A program made the translations under genes and the position numbers. Below are positions 1 through 9,436 of a DNA stretch of 64,000 nucleotides, piece after piece (the first letter of the stretch is position 1; the number at the start of each line of letters is the position of its first letter). The stretch covers positions 186,001-250,000 of the forward strand of contig NZ_FNYY01000003.1 in the NCBI RefSeq assembly GCF_900109145.1. The letters run 5' to 3'. The DNA comes from Marinovum algicola. Its GTDB lineage: Bacteria > Pseudomonadota > Alphaproteobacteria > Rhodobacterales > Rhodobacteraceae. Below the pieces are notes generated by a model. The model was not told where the DNA came from. It did not search any database and was given only the letters and a program-made list of their open reading frames with translations.

Positions 1-376
1 CAACTCGGTGCCGCAATCGCTGCGCGACGCCTCGCTCGGCCTCGGCGCGACCAAGGCGGAAACCATGCAGCAAGTGGTTCTGCCGGCGGCGCTGCCGGGG
101 ATCGTCTCGGCGGTTCTGCTGGCGGTGAGCCGCGCCATCGGCGAGACGATGATCGTGGTGATGGCGGCCGGGCAGGGCGCCAACCTGACGGCCAACCCGC
201 TCGAGGCGGTGACCACCGTGACGGTGCAGATCGTGGCACTGATCACCGGCGACACCGAGGCCGAAACCGCGGCCGGTCCGGCCTTTACCCTGGGGTTCAC
301 GCTCTTCGTGCTGACCCTGATCATGAACATGGCGGCGCAGCGGCTTGTCGCGAAGTACCGTGAAAAGTACGACTGA
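1..376 (+). CDS. pstC: Phosphate ABC transporter permease PstC, C-terminal part
   Basis: Inner-membrane permease of the high-affinity phosphate importer PstSCAB. The gene enters from the left edge; the first complete codon is at base 2, so only about the last 124 residues are present. The visible part contains the binding-protein-dependent transport signature that docks the ATPase: [16 protein letters not shown], then [25 protein letters not shown], a typical EAA loop followed by hydrophobic helices. It ends 14 bases before pstA and belongs to the same operon. The usual neighbour pstS would lie to the left, outside the window. Identity rests on the EAA-loop sequence together with the unambiguous pstA-pstB-phoU-phoB order downstream. 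Confidence 0.93.
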   Translation, partial: NSVPQSLRDASLGLGATKAETMQQVVLPAALPGIVSAVLLAVSRAIGETMIVVMAAGQGANLTANPLEAVTTVTVQIVALITGDTEAETAAGPAFTLGFTLFVLTLIMNMAAQRLVAKYREKYD

Positions 377-390
377 GAAGGCATTGAGAC

Positions 391-2190
391 ATGGCTGATA
401 TCTCCACCAATCCCCAAGGCGGTCGCGGCTTCGATCACGGCAGCATCACCGCCGGCTCGTCGCGCCTGAAACGTCGGCGCTGGGCCGAACTGCGGCTCAA
501 GGCCTACGGCATCGCCGCCATCGGCATCGCCGGCTTCGCCCTCGTCGCGCTGCTCAGCTCGGTCGTGGCCCAGGCTTCCCGGGCAATGACCGAACATTAC
601 ATCACCGCCGAGGTGACGCTCGACCCCGAGGCGCTTGGCATTTCCGCAGACGCCACCGGCAACGAGATCCTGCGCGCGGATTTCGACGGTCTGACCACAC
701 AGGTCATGCGCGACGCCTTTCCCGAGGCCAGCGGCCGCACCGAACGGCGGGCCCTGGGCAACCTGATCTCCGGCGGTGCGCCCTTTGAGCTTGCCGACAA
801 GATCACCGCCGAACCCGGGCTTCTGGGCGAGACGATCACCTATGATTTCCTCGCCTCCGACGTGACCGATCTCTATCTCAAGGACGAATACGGCACGCTG
901 AACCAGGAGCCGGTCAGCGGCAGCCTGAGCGTGCAGGAGAGCGACGATGGCGATCTGATCCTGACCAGCACCGCCGAGGATTTCTCGGGCGCGCTGACGC
1001 AGGTGAAGGCGCGGCTGTTTACCGACGCCGAGGATCTGCGCGTCAAGGCGGCGCGTCAGACCAATGCCGTGGCGGTCTATACCGAACGCGCCAAAGCGGC
1101 CGAAACCGAAGAGGATCGCACCGAACAGCTTGAAAAGGCCGAAAAGGCCCGAGCCAACGAACAGGAGCTGCTGGACGAAGCCGCCGCCATCGAGGCGCGG
1201 GCCCGTGCAGCAGGCGGCACCGAAGAGGTGGACGACGAGAACATCTCGCTTCTGGTCAAGGCCGGCGGCGGCTGGATCCGGCTGACCGAGGTCAGCCTGA
1301 CCCGAGCGCGTGGCGAGGTCATGACCCGGACCGCGCTGCCGATCGAGGCCAGCACCGACTGGGGGTTCTATACCACCAGCCAGCCGGAATCCTCGCGCAA
1401 GGTCACGGATCACCAGATCGTCTGGATCGAGACGCTCAAGGACCGGGGCCAGATCAAGGAAACCTTCAACTGGCGCTTCTTTACCTCGGCCGACAGCCGG
1501 GCGCCGGAACTGGCGGGTATCCGCGGTGCGCTGGTGGGCTCGCTGCTGACCATGGCCGTGACCTTCGGGCTGGCCTTTCCGATCGGCGTTCTGGGCGCGA
1601 TCTATCTTGAGGAATTCGCCCCCAAGAACCGCTTCACCAACTTCCTCGAGGTGAATATCAACAACCTCGCTGCGGTGCCCTCGATCGTCTTTGGCCTGCT
1701 GGGTCTGGCGGTCTTTCTCAACGTCTTCGGCGTGCCACGCTCGGCGCCCTTGGCCGGCGGGATCGTGCTGGCGCTGATGACCCTGCCGACGATCATCATC
1801 GCCGCCCGCGCCGCCATTCAGGCGGTGCCGCCCTCGATCCGCGAAGCGGCCCTGGGTGTGGGTGCCTCCAACGTGCAGGCCAGCTTTCACCATGTTCTGC
1901 CGCTGGCGATGCCCGGCATCCTGACCGGCACCATCATCGGCATGGCGCAGGCGCTGGGGGAAACCGCACCGCTGATCATGATCGGCATGGTGGCCTTCAT
2001 CGTCGATGTGCCCACCGGCATCACCGACAGCGCGACCGTTCTGCCGGTGCAGGTCTACCGCTGGTCCGACTTTCCCGAACGCGCGTTCGAGGCGCGCACA
2101 GCGGCGGCGATCTGCGTCCTGCTTCTCTTCCTGGTCCTCATGAACCTTCTGGCCATTGTCCTGCGCCGCCGGTTCGAGCGCCGCTGGTAA
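391..2190 (+). CDS. pstA: Phosphate ABC transporter permease PstA, long form with DUF3333-type N-terminus
   Basis: Second permease of PstSCAB, 599 residues. A cytoplasmic basic N-terminus ([17 protein letters not shown]) leads into a first membrane helix (about 38-62), then a long periplasmic region of roughly 300 residues. The start of that region fits the DUF3333 extension found on many alphaproteobacterial PstA proteins. Residues 211-278 are an unusual Ala/Glu/Arg/Lys-rich stretch with predicted coiled-coil character. The transport core follows from about 375, with the EAA loop ([21 protein letters not shown]) near 485-505. PstA proteins without this extension are near 280-300 residues, so about half of this protein is extra. 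It lies 14 bases after pstC and 14 before pstB. A PhoB-dependent promoter would be upstream of the window. Confidence 0.94.
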   Translation: MADISTNPQGGRGFDHGSITAGSSRLKRRRWAELRLKAYGIAAIGIAGFALVALLSSVVAQASRAMTEHYITAEVTLDPEALGISADATGNEILRADFDGLTTQVMRDAFPEASGRTERRALGNLISGGAPFELADKITAEPGLLGETITYDFLASDVTDLYLKDEYGTLNQEPVSGSLSVQESDDGDLILTSTAEDFSGALTQVKARLFTDAEDLRVKAARQTNAVAVYTERAKAAETEEDRTEQLEKAEKARANEQELLDEAAAIEARARAAGGTEEVDDENISLLVKAGGGWIRLTEVSLTRARGEVMTRTALPIEASTDWGFYTTSQPESSRKVTDHQIVWIETLKDRGQIKETFNWRFFTSADSRAPELAGIRGALVGSLLTMAVTFGLAFPIGVLGAIYLEEFAPKNRFTNFLEVNINNLAAVPSIVFGLLGLAVFLNVFGVPRSAPLAGGIVLALMTLPTIIIAARAAIQAVPPSIREAALGVGASNVQASFHHVLPLAMPGILTGTIIGMAQALGETAPLIMIGMVAFIVDVPTGITDSATVLPVQVYRWSDFPERAFEARTAAAICVLLLFLVLMNLLAIVLRRRFERRW

Positions 2191-2204
2191 CGAAAGGAAC
2201 CCCG

Positions 2205-3002
2205 ATGTACGATACCCCGAAAGCGGAGACCGCAGTGACGAGCAACGAGATCAAGTTCTCGGCGAACAATGTCGACGTCTATTACGGCGACACCCACGCC
2301 ATCAAGAATGTCGACGTCCAGATCGAAGCCAATACCGTGACCGCCTTCATCGGCCCGTCAGGCTGCGGCAAGTCGACCTTCCTGCGGTGCCTCAACCGGA
2401 TGAACGACACCATCGATATCTGCCGCGTCGAAGGCGATATCCGTCTCGATGGCGAAGACATCTACGACAAGAAGGTCGATCCGGTGCAGCTGCGCGCCAA
2501 GGTGGGCATGGTGTTCCAGAAGCCGAACCCCTTCCCGAAGTCGATCTACGACAATATCGCTTATGGCCCGCGCATCCACGGCCTGGCCAAGAACAAGGCC
2601 GATCTCGACGTGATCGTCGAAAAATCGCTCCGCCGCGGCGCCATCTGGGATGAGGTCAAGGACCGGCTGCATGCACCCGGCACCGGGCTTTCCGGCGGCC
2701 AGCAGCAGCGGCTCTGCATCGCCCGCGCGGTGGCGACGGAACCGGAAGTCCTGTTGATGGACGAACCCTGTTCGGCGCTTGACCCGATTGCCACCGCCCA
2801 GGTCGAAGAACTGATCGACGAGCTGCGCTCGCAATATTCGGTGGTGATCGTGACCCACTCGATGCAGCAGGCCGCGCGGGTCAGCCAGAAGACCGCCTTT
2901 TTCCACCTCGGCAACCTGGTGGAATTCGGCGATACCTCGAAAATCTTTACCAACCCCGAAGATCCCCGCACCGAAAGCTACATCACCGGTCGGATCGGGT
3001 AA
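2205..3002 (+). CDS. pstB: Phosphate ABC transporter ATP-binding protein PstB
   Basis: ATPase of the Pst phosphate importer, 265 residues, normal length for PstB. Visible motifs are Walker [10 protein letters not shown], the Q-loop region ([15 protein letters not shown], highly characteristic of PstB), the ABC signature [14 protein letters not shown], Walker [14 protein letters not shown] and the switch histidine in [12 protein letters not shown]. The ATG is preceded by an AAAGGAAC ribosome site. The gene follows pstA by 14 bases and precedes phoU by 10, so it is translated from the same message. It energises phosphate import and, with PhoU, relays transporter state to the PhoR kinase. Confidence 0.97.
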   Translation: MYDTPKAETAVTSNEIKFSANNVDVYYGDTHAIKNVDVQIEANTVTAFIGPSGCGKSTFLRCLNRMNDTIDICRVEGDIRLDGEDIYDKKVDPVQLRAKVGMVFQKPNPFPKSIYDNIAYGPRIHGLAKNKADLDVIVEKSLRRGAIWDEVKDRLHAPGTGLSGGQQQRLCIARAVATEPEVLLMDEPCSALDPIATAQVEELIDELRSQYSVVIVTHSMQQAARVSQKTAFFHLGNLVEFGDTSKIFTNPEDPRTESYITGRIG

Positions 3003-3012
3003 GGAGCATATC

Positions 3013-3732
3013 ATGCAAGAGCACATCGTAAGTTCCTTCGACCGCGATCTCGAAGGCATCCAGGCGCGGATCATGAAGATGGGCGGGCTGGTCGAACAGG
3101 CGATCCTCGACGCCGCCGAAGCGCTCGAGACCCGCGACGAAGAGCTCAGCGACAAGGTGCGCCGTGGCGACAAGGTGATCGACGAGCTTGACGAGCTGAT
3201 CCACGAAGAGGCCGCCCGGGTGATCGCCCTGCGCGCGCCGACGGCGGTCGACCTGCGGGTGATCCTCTCGGTGATGAAGACCTCGAACGATCTGGAGCGG
3301 ATCGGCGATCTGGCCAAGAACATGGCCAAGCGCAATTCGGTCCTGATGCAGCTGACCCAGATCGACGGCGCCACCGCCGCCCTGCGCCGCATGGCCCGCG
3401 CGGTCGAGGTGATGCTCAAGGATGCGCTGGACAGCTATATCCAGCGCGACGCGGCACTGGCCCGCGACGTCATCCTGCGCGACCGCGACGTCGATCAGAT
3501 GTACAATGCCACCTTCCGCGAATTCCTCACCTTCATGATGGAGGATCCGCGCAACATCACCGCCTGCATGCACCTGCATTTCATCGCCAAGAACCTCGAG
3601 CGGATGGGCGACCATGTGACCTCGGTGGCCGAGCAGGTGGTGTTCCTGGTCGAAGGCGCCATGCCCGACGAACGGCAGAAAGGTGACAAGACGTCCTTTG
3701 ACAAGTCGCTTTCGCCGGAGCCGGGAGCCTGA
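3013..3732 (+). CDS. phoU: Phosphate signalling regulator PhoU
   Basis: Cytoplasmic all-helical protein of 239 residues that links Pst transporter state to PhoR/PhoB and keeps the Pho regulon off when phosphate is sufficient. Two PhoU-type three-helix repeats are visible: about residues 15-110, with the metal-binding-type pattern DLRVILSVMKTSNDLERIGDLAKNMA split across 77-105, and about 115-210, with HLHFIAKNLERMGDHVTSVAE. The ERIGD and ERMGD boxes in each repeat are diagnostic. It starts 10 bases after pstB and ends 3 bases before phoB. The last 20 residues are a hydrophilic tail. Confidence 0.96.
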   Translation: MQEHIVSSFDRDLEGIQARIMKMGGLVEQAILDAAEALETRDEELSDKVRRGDKVIDELDELIHEEAARVIALRAPTAVDLRVILSVMKTSNDLERIGDLAKNMAKRNSVLMQLTQIDGATAALRRMARAVEVMLKDALDSYIQRDAALARDVILRDRDVDQMYNATFREFLTFMMEDPRNITACMHLHFIAKNLERMGDHVTSVAEQVVFLVEGAMPDERQKGDKTSFDKSLSPEPGA

Positions 3733-3735
3733 GCC

Positions 3736-4425
3736 ATGTCGGTCGAACAACCCACGGTGCTGGTCGTCGAGGACGAGCCGGCCCAGCGTGAAGTGCTGTC
3801 CTACAATCTCGAGGCCGAAGGCTTTCGGGTGAGCCGCGCCGAGGATGGCGAACAGGCGCTGCTGCTGGCCGAAGAGGAATCGCCGGACATCATCGTTCTG
3901 GACTGGATGCTGCCCAATGTGTCGGGCATCGAAGTATGCCGCCGGCTCAAATCCCGGCCCGAAACCCGCGCGGTGCCGGTCATCATGCTCTCGGCCCGAG
4001 CCGAAGAAGTGGACCGGGTGCGGGGGCTGGAAACCGGCGCCGACGATTATGTGGTGAAACCCTATTCGGTGGTCGAACTGATGGCCCGGGTGCGCGCGCA
4101 ATTGCGCCGCACGCGGCCGGCCAGCGTCGGCGAGCGGCTGGAGTACGAGGACATCGTGCTCGACAGCGAGACCCACCGGGTGACCCGCGCCGAACAGCCG
4201 CTGAAGCTGGGGCCGACCGAGTTTCGTCTGCTGACCACCTTCATGGAGAAACCCGGCCGGGTCTGGACGCGCGAGCAGCTGCTTGATCGGGTCTGGGGCC
4301 GCGACATCTATGTCGACACCCGCACCGTCGATGTCCACATCGGCCGGCTGCGCAAGGCGCTCTGCCAGCATGGCGGCGGAGATCCGCTGCGCACCGTGCG
4401 CGGCGCGGGCTACGCGCTGGGCTGA
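3736..4425 (+). CDS. phoB: Phosphate regulon response regulator PhoB
   Basis: OmpR/PhoB-type transcription factor of 229 residues. The receiver domain (about 5-120) has the acidic pocket in VVEDEP, the phospho-acceptor Asp in IIVLDWMLP and the conserved Lys in VVKPYS. The C-terminal winged helix (about 130-228) ends with the recognition-helix pattern [17 protein letters not shown], typical of PhoB. Once phosphorylated by PhoR it activates pst and other phosphate-starvation genes. It is the last gene of the operon, 3 bases after phoU, and is followed by a stable hairpin. phoR is not in this window; it probably lies to the left of pstS. Confidence 0.96.
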   Translation: MSVEQPTVLVVEDEPAQREVLSYNLEAEGFRVSRAEDGEQALLLAEEESPDIIVLDWMLPNVSGIEVCRRLKSRPETRAVPVIMLSARAEEVDRVRGLETGADDYVVKPYSVVELMARVRAQLRRTRPASVGERLEYEDIVLDSETHRVTRAEQPLKLGPTEFRLLTTFMEKPGRVWTREQLLDRVWGRDIYVDTRTVDVHIGRLRKALCQHGGGDPLRTVRGAGYALG

Positions 4426-4435
4426 CGGGCCTGTG

Positions 4436-4464
4436 CCGGGGCAGGGCGGTCGCGCCTGCCCCGG
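4436..4464 (+). terminator. Hairpin after phoB
   Basis: Perfect 10-bp inverted repeat (CCGGGGCAGG / CCTGCCCCGG) with a 9-base loop, starting 10 bases after the phoB stop. No T-run follows, so it may end transcription inefficiently or protect the pst-pho mRNA 3' end. Confidence 0.6.
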
Positions 4465-4481
4465 AGTATATTCGCGAGATC

Positions 4482-4493
4482 ATTTGATCAAAT
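4482..4493. promoter_or_regulatory. 12-bp AT-rich palindrome upstream of gcdH
   Basis: ATTTGATCAAAT is a perfect palindrome 72 bases before the gcdH start codon, in an AT-rich patch of otherwise GC-rich DNA. Its position suits an operator for a dimeric regulator. No regulator gene is adjacent, so the binding protein is unknown. Confidence 0.4.
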
Positions 4494-4564
4494 CGCGGTT
4501 TCCTTCTTCCCCGGCGATGCGGTACTCTTTGCGCAATTCACCGGGAACTACGGGAGGCCCGCCG

Positions 4565-5791
4565 ATGTCTGCACTAGATGTGACCCCACTGAAGCCCAAG
4601 GATGCGCCCGATCTTGGCCGGTTCGACTGGTCCGATCCGCTGCGCCTGTCAGATCAGCTTACCGAGGAGGAGCGCATGGTGGCCGAGGCCGCCCGCGCAT
4701 ACGCCGACGAGAAGCTCGCGCCACGGGTGATCGACGCCTATGAAAACGAGACCGTCGCGCCGGAGCTTTTTGCCGAGATGGGCGAGATGGGCCTGCTTGG
4801 CACCACCATCCCCGAGACCTATGGCGGCATCGGCGCCGGCTATGTGACCTACGGCCTCGTCGCGCGCGAGATCGAGCGGATCGACAGCGGCTATCGTTCG
4901 ATGATGTCGGTGCAATCCAGTCTGGTGATGTATCCGATCTATGCCTACGGCACCGAGGAGCAACGGCGCAAGTACCTGCCGGGGCTTGCAAAAGGCGAGC
5001 TGATCGGCTGTTTCGGCCTGACCGAGCCGGACGCCGGCTCCGACCCCGGCGGCATGAAGACCCGGGCGCAGAAGATCGACGGGGGCTATCGGCTGACCGG
5101 CTCCAAAATGTGGATTTCGAATGCGCCGATCGCCGATGTCTTTGTCGTCTGGGCCAAATCCGATGCCCATGACGGCAAGATCAAGGGCTTTGTGCTCGAG
5201 AAAAGCGCCAAGGGGCTTTCGGCCCCGAAAATCGGCAACAAGCTGTCGTTGCGCACCTCGGTCACCGGCGAGATTGTGCTTGATGGTGTCGAGGTCGGCG
5301 AAGACGCGCTTCTGCCCAATGTCTCGGGCCTCAAGGGGCCGTTCGGCTGCCTCAACCGGGCGCGCTATGGCATTGCCTGGGGCGCCATGGGGGCGGCCGA
5401 GTTCTGCTGGCACGCGGCGCGGGGCTACGGACTCGACCGCAGCCAGTTCGGCAAGCCGATTGCCGGCACCCAGCTTTTCCAGAAAAAGCTGGCCGACATG
5501 CAGACCGAGATCACCCTCGGCCTTCAGGCCGCGCTTCAGGTCGGACGGTTGATGGACGAGGCCAATGCCGCGCCCGAGATGATCAGCCTGATCAAACGCA
5601 ACAACTGCGGCAAGGCGCTGGATATCGCGCGTCTGGCCCGCGACATGCACGGCGGCAACGGCATCTCCGGCGAATTCCAGGTGATCCGCCACATGGTCAA
5701 CCTCGAGACGGTGAACACCTACGAGGGCACCCATGACGTGCATGCGCTGATCCTCGGACGGGCACAGACCGGGCTTCAGGCGTTTTTCTGA
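4565..5791 (+). CDS. gcdH: Glutaryl-CoA dehydrogenase
   Basis: FAD-dependent acyl-CoA dehydrogenase of 408 residues that oxidises and decarboxylates glutaryl-CoA to crotonyl-CoA in lysine, tryptophan and glutarate breakdown. Features: FAD-binding [16 protein letters not shown] (149-163), the catalytic base in YEGTHD (Glu387) and, typical of this enzyme rather than other acyl-CoA dehydrogenases, [13 protein letters not shown] with Arg111, equivalent to the substrate-carboxylate-binding Arg of the human enzyme. The C-terminal [17 protein letters not shown] is also characteristic. ATG 4565 was chosen because the family starts about 20 residues before the RFDWSDP motif, and upstream in-frame sequence overlaps phoB. 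It appears monocistronic. Confidence 0.95.
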   Translation: MSALDVTPLKPKDAPDLGRFDWSDPLRLSDQLTEEERMVAEAARAYADEKLAPRVIDAYENETVAPELFAEMGEMGLLGTTIPETYGGIGAGYVTYGLVAREIERIDSGYRSMMSVQSSLVMYPIYAYGTEEQRRKYLPGLAKGELIGCFGLTEPDAGSDPGGMKTRAQKIDGGYRLTGSKMWISNAPIADVFVVWAKSDAHDGKIKGFVLEKSAKGLSAPKIGNKLSLRTSVTGEIVLDGVEVGEDALLPNVSGLKGPFGCLNRARYGIAWGAMGAAEFCWHAARGYGLDRSQFGKPIAGTQLFQKKLADMQTEITLGLQAALQVGRLMDEANAAPEMISLIKRNNCGKALDIARLARDMHGGNGISGEFQVIRHMVNLETVNTYEGTHDVHALILGRAQTGLQAFF

Positions 5792-5797
5792 ACCACG

Positions 5798-5818
5798 GCC
5801 CGGCGATCACCGCCGGGC
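5798..5818 (+). terminator. Hairpin after gcdH
   Basis: GCCCGGCG - atcac - CGCCGGGC, a perfect 8-bp stem starting 7 bases after the gcdH stop, between two convergent genes. It lacks a T-run on either strand, so it is at most a weak or Rho-assisted terminator. Confidence 0.5.
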
Positions 5819-5833
5819 GCGCTGTGCCGGCCC

Positions 5834-5865
5834 GTCAAAAGTCGAGGAAGTCAAAAGTCGAGGAA
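5834..5865. repeat. Exact 16-bp tandem duplication at a gene 3' end
   Basis: GTCAAAAGTCGAGGAA occurs twice head to tail (5834-5849 and 5850-5865). The right-hand copy holds the last codons and, with the junction, the stop of the minus-strand exported protein. The left-hand copy lies just beyond the stop. It looks like a replication-slippage duplication that leaves the protein intact. Confidence 0.85.
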
Positions 5866-7227
5866 CTTGGCGCTGGCAAAACCGGTCTCGCCCGCGGGAC
5901 CGGTGATCTCCCACCACATCCAGTTCTCGTCCACGCAGGTGGCAAGCGCCGCGCGGTCGAAGCTCGTGCCGGCATTGGCGGCAACACAGAGCGCGGCACA
6001 AGCCGCGTGATCGTCATGATCGGTATTGGCGGCAAAGCTGTCGCCGATCGCAAAGGTCGCGCCCAGGGGAAGCTCGTCGATCTTTTCAGCCTCTACCGTA
6101 GGTTCGGCGCGCAAGGATGTGTAATTGTTGACGTTTACAACCTCTGCCTCACCATCTATGGACCGGCAGGGCGTGGGTCTTGTCAAGTGGCCATTGTCGG
6201 CAGAGGCGGGCAGGGCCCGGCCTTCGGCTAGCGCGGTCAGGCTGGTGTCAGCCGGCACCATCGCCAGCGCGGGGATCGGCGCCCAGAGGTACATCAGGTC
6301 CGGATCGCCGCAATCCTCGGGCCCGATGCCGGTGTTTTCGGAACCATCTATGCCACAGATCAGCGGCAAGGGCGTGCCATCGCTTGTGGCGGTCACGGTG
6401 GCAGCGCATTCATGCACGTCCTCGCTGGCGAATTGCAGCTCGTAGCGGTCGCGCACGGCGCCGCCCGCCGTCCAGCTCGAGACCGAAAGCTGAAAGACAT
6501 CATCGTTGCGCTCGAACGCGACCTGACTTTGCGCAAGACGTGAGGGCCATGCGGTAAGATTCTGACATGCATGGAAAAAGCCGCGATCCGATAACGCCGG
6601 AGCATCGAAGCCCGTGAGGCCGATATCCCAGCGTCCAGCCTTGTTTACCGTATCGATCGTCAGATTTGCCGACGCGCCGCGCAGCGCCGCCACCAGATCG
6701 GCGTCAAGGAAGGGCCGCGGCACATCGGGACGTGGTTGCGCCGCGAGGGCATAGAAGCCAAGAAGAAGATCGCTGGTGGCGGTATCGCCGATCTCGGGCG
6801 CGTCAAAGCGCAATGTGCCGCCGACATGCAGAATACGATGCGTCAGCCCCGGCGCCGCACCCTGGGCGGCGGTGCCGAACATGAAGATCAGGCCGCAGGT
6901 GCCGGTACAGGCCGCATCTCCGGCAATCGCCGTTCCGATCCTGTTATCAAGCAGATATCGCGCAATCTGAAGGCTTTCGGTGAAGTCTCCGCCGGCGCTG
7001 TCGAGGCAGAGCGTCTTCCAGCGTCCGTCCTCGTTCGATGGCCAGGGCAGCGGCTGCTCGAGCGTCAGCGTGCTGAGCAAGTCGGCATCGCCGGGCGCAA
7101 TCTCACCGCGCAGCGTGGCCTGGCAAAGACCCAGCGTGCCTGAGGTAATCTCCAGTGCCGCCGCGGGCGGTGCCAGAAACGTCGCCGTCAGAAGCGCGGC
7201 ACTGCATCTCTTGAGGTAACCGGTCAC
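5851..7227 (-). CDS. Exported protein with ClpP/crotonase-like fold core and C-terminal SH3 domain
   Basis: 458 residues with a Sec signal peptide (about 1-24, ending PPAAA). Residues 72-125 resemble the periplasmic ClpP-like proteins common in this order: CLDSAGGDFTESLQIARYL is the usual SxGG-plus-helix segment, and C107-TGT-C111 followed by GLIFMFG occupies the place of the usual C-A-S-A-C nucleophile turn. The nucleophilic serine is replaced by Gly109, so protease activity is doubtful. The last 90 residues (NNYTSLRAEPTVEAEKI...) form an SH3b-type domain with extra cysteines, suggesting a periplasmic or envelope role. GTG 7227 was chosen because GGGAG lies 10 bases upstream; another GTG at 7236 sits too close to it. 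Exact function is unknown. Confidence 0.75.
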   Translation of the reverse strand: MTGYLKRCSAALLTATFLAPPAAALEITSGTLGLCQATLRGEIAPGDADLLSTLTLEQPLPWPSNEDGRWKTLCLDSAGGDFTESLQIARYLLDNRIGTAIAGDAACTGTCGLIFMFGTAAQGAAPGLTHRILHVGGTLRFDAPEIGDTATSDLLLGFYALAAQPRPDVPRPFLDADLVAALRGASANLTIDTVNKAGRWDIGLTGFDAPALSDRGFFHACQNLTAWPSRLAQSQVAFERNDDVFQLSVSSWTAGGAVRDRYELQFASEDVHECAATVTATSDGTPLPLICGIDGSENTGIGPEDCGDPDLMYLWAPIPALAMVPADTSLTALAEGRALPASADNGHLTRPTPCRSIDGEAEVVNVNNYTSLRAEPTVEAEKIDELPLGATFAIGDSFAANTDHDDHAACAALCVAANAGTSFDRAALATCVDENWMWWEITGPAGETGFASAKFLDF

Positions 7228-7328
7228 TGGAAACACTCCCGAGTGGTCCTTGAGCCAAGCCTACAGTGAGAGGAAGGCATCGATCAAGGGCGGATCAAGG
7301 GGGTGGAATCGCGGCAGGTCAATATTCG

Positions 7329-7357
7329 TATAATCGGTATTATGTATAAACTTGACA
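7329..7357. promoter_or_regulatory. AT-rich promoter-like region between divergent genes
   Basis: The 224-base gap between the exported-protein gene and ilvD holds a short AT-rich island with an inverted repeat (ATAAT CGGT ATTAT, 7330-7343) followed by a good -35-like TTGACA (7352-7357) reading toward ilvD. No convincing -10 is seen at standard spacing, so the exact promoter is uncertain. No leader peptide or T-box was found for ilvD. Confidence 0.3.
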
Positions 7358-7451
7358 AGTATCCATCCACCGAACACGGGGATTTGCCCAGGCCGCTCTT
7401 GCCTTTGCCGGCTGAATATTGTTCCTGTTCACAAAGGAAAAGGAAGCCGAT

Positions 7452-9287
7452 ATGCCACATTACCGATCCAGAACTTCGACCCATGGACGCAATATGGCCG
7501 GCGCGCGCGGGCTCTGGCGCGCAACGGGCATGACTGACGATGATTTCGGCAAGCCGATCGTCGCCATCGTCAACTCCTTTACCCAGTTCGTGCCCGGTCA
7601 CGTGCACCTCAAAGACCTCGGCCAGATGGTCGCCCGCGAGGTCGAGACCGCCGGTGGCGTTGCCAAGGAATTCAACACCATCGCCGTCGACGACGGGATT
7701 GCCATGGGCCACGACGGCATGCTCTACAGCCTGCCGTCGCGCGAAGTGATTGCCGACAGTGTCGAGTACATGGTCAACGCCCATTGCGCCGATGCCATGG
7801 TCTGCATCTCGAACTGCGACAAGATCACCCCCGGCATGCTGATGGCCGCGATGCGGCTCAACATCCCGGCGATCTTTGTCTCTGGCGGTCCGATGGAAGC
7901 CGGCAAGATCGACATCGAAGAACTCGACATGAAGAAGATCGACCTTGTCGATGCCATGGTCGCCGCGGCCTCGGACACGATGACCGACGAACAGGTCCAG
8001 CATATCGAGGAAAACGCCTGCCCGACCTGCGGCAGCTGCTCAGGCATGTTCACCGCCAACTCGATGAACTGCCTCGCCGAAGCGCTGGGCCTGGCGCTGC
8101 CGGGCAATGGCTCGACCCTGGCCACCCATGCCGACCGAAAGAACCTGTTCCTGCAAGCCGGCCGCCAGATCGTCGAGATCACAAAGCGCCACTATCAGCT
8201 TGAAGAAAAAGGCTTTCTCCCGCGTGAGATTGCCACGTTCGAAGCGTTTGAGAACGCCATGAGCCTCGATATTGCCATGGGCGGATCGACCAATACGGTG
8301 CTGCACCTGCTGGCCATCGCCCATGAAGGCGGCGTCGATTTTACCATGCAGGACATCGACCGGCTGAGCCGCAAGGTGCCGTGCCTGTGCAAGGTGGCGC
8401 CCAATATCGAGAATGTCCACATGGAGGACGTGCACCGCGCTGGCGGGATTTTCTCAATCCTCGGAGAGCTTTACAGGGCGAACCTCCTGCATGGCGAGAC
8501 CTGCACCGTGCACAGTTCGACCATGGCCGAGGCGATTGGCCATTGGGACATCAAGATCGCCAACAACCCCGAGGCCGAGCAGCTGTTCAAGGCCGCGCCC
8601 GGTGGCGTGCGCACGACCCAGGCCTTCAGCCAGTCGAACCGCTTCAAGGATCTCGACACCGACCGCCAAGGCGGTGTGATCCGATCGAAGGAACATGCCT
8701 TCAGCCAGGACGGCGGGCTTGCGGTGCTGTTCGGCAATATCGCCGAGGACGGCTGTATCGTGAAAACCGCCGGCGTCGATGCCAGCATCCTGAAATTCAC
8801 CGGCAACGCCTATGTCTGCGAAAGCCAGGACCAGGCGGTCAGCGACATCCTGACCGGCAAGGTCAAGGCCGGCGATGTGGTGGTGATCCGCTATGAAGGC
8901 CCGCGCGGCGGCCCCGGCATGCAGGAAATGCTCTATCCGACGAGCTATCTGAAATCCAAGGGTCTGGGCAAGGATTGCGCCCTGCTGACCGATGGTCGCT
9001 TTTCCGGCGGCACCTCGGGGCTTTCGATCGGCCACGTCTCGCCCGAAGCGGCCGAAGGCGGCACCATCGGCCTGGTCGAACAGGGCGACAAGATCGAGAT
9101 CGACATCCCGAACCGCACCATTCACCTGGCGGTCGACGATGCCGAACTGGCGGCGCGGCGCGAAACCCGCGAGGCCGAAGGCTGGAAGCCAGCCCAGCCG
9201 CGCAAGCGCAAGATCTCGACGGCGCTCAAGGCCTATGCGGCGCTGACCACCTCGGCCGCGCGCGGCGCGGTGCGCATGGTCGATTAA
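7452..9287 (+). CDS. ilvD: Dihydroxy-acid dehydratase
   Basis: Iron-sulfur dehydratase of 611 residues converting 2,3-dihydroxy-isovalerate and 2,3-dihydroxy-methylvalerate to the 2-keto acids of valine and isoleucine synthesis; E. coli IlvD is similar in length. Hallmarks are the N-terminus [28 protein letters not shown], the cluster cysteines in [12 protein letters not shown] and [16 protein letters not shown], and the C-terminal GGPGMQEML and [19 protein letters not shown] signatures. ATG 7452 follows an AAAGGAAAAGGAAG ribosome site. It is transcribed alone and closed by a hairpin terminator. No other ilv gene is nearby. Confidence 0.97.
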   Translation: MPHYRSRTSTHGRNMAGARGLWRATGMTDDDFGKPIVAIVNSFTQFVPGHVHLKDLGQMVAREVETAGGVAKEFNTIAVDDGIAMGHDGMLYSLPSREVIADSVEYMVNAHCADAMVCISNCDKITPGMLMAAMRLNIPAIFVSGGPMEAGKIDIEELDMKKIDLVDAMVAAASDTMTDEQVQHIEENACPTCGSCSGMFTANSMNCLAEALGLALPGNGSTLATHADRKNLFLQAGRQIVEITKRHYQLEEKGFLPREIATFEAFENAMSLDIAMGGSTNTVLHLLAIAHEGGVDFTMQDIDRLSRKVPCLCKVAPNIENVHMEDVHRAGGIFSILGELYRANLLHGETCTVHSSTMAEAIGHWDIKIANNPEAEQLFKAAPGGVRTTQAFSQSNRFKDLDTDRQGGVIRSKEHAFSQDGGLAVLFGNIAEDGCIVKTAGVDASILKFTGNAYVCESQDQAVSDILTGKVKAGDVVVIRYEGPRGGPGMQEMLYPTSYLKSKGLGKDCALLTDGRFSGGTSGLSIGHVSPEAAEGGTIGLVEQGDKIEIDIPNRTIHLAVDDAELAARRETREAEGWKPAQPRKRKISTALKAYAALTTSAARGAVRMVD

Positions 9288-9291
9288 TCAC

Positions 9292-9330
9292 GGCGGGGCC
9301 GGCCTCCGGCCCCTGCCCGTCTATTTTTCT
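9292..9330 (+). terminator. Terminator after ilvD
   Basis: GGGGCCGG - cct - CCGGCCCC stem (9295-9313), extendable by three GC pairs around a one-base bulge, followed within 7-10 bases by a T-run (9324-9328). It starts 5 bases after the ilvD stop. Confidence 0.65.
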
Positions 9331-9348
9331 GGACAGAAATGCCCGATG

Positions 9349-9368
9349 CTGTCTAATTCATCAGACAG
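9349..9368. promoter_or_regulatory. 20-bp dyad (lux-box-like) upstream of the LuxR gene
   Basis: CTGTCT - aattcatc - AGACAG is a 20-bp element with perfect 6-bp arms, 68 bases upstream of the LuxR-family start. The length and dyad layout match the sites of LuxR-type proteins, although the sequence is not a canonical lux box. Further GACAG/CTGTC motifs flank it (GGACAG at 9331 and CTGTCC at 9381). It may serve autoregulation. Confidence 0.45.
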
Positions 9369-9436
9369 TTGTTATGTTGCCTGTCCGGCCCGGCCCGCTG
9401 CTTCCAGTTCCGGATGGCACTGAAGGAGCCCGCCCA

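Noticed and set aside
7237-7451. Leader peptide attenuator or riboswitch upstream of ilvD
   Set aside because: No run of branched-chain codons, no terminator/antiterminator pair and no T-box-like motif could be found.
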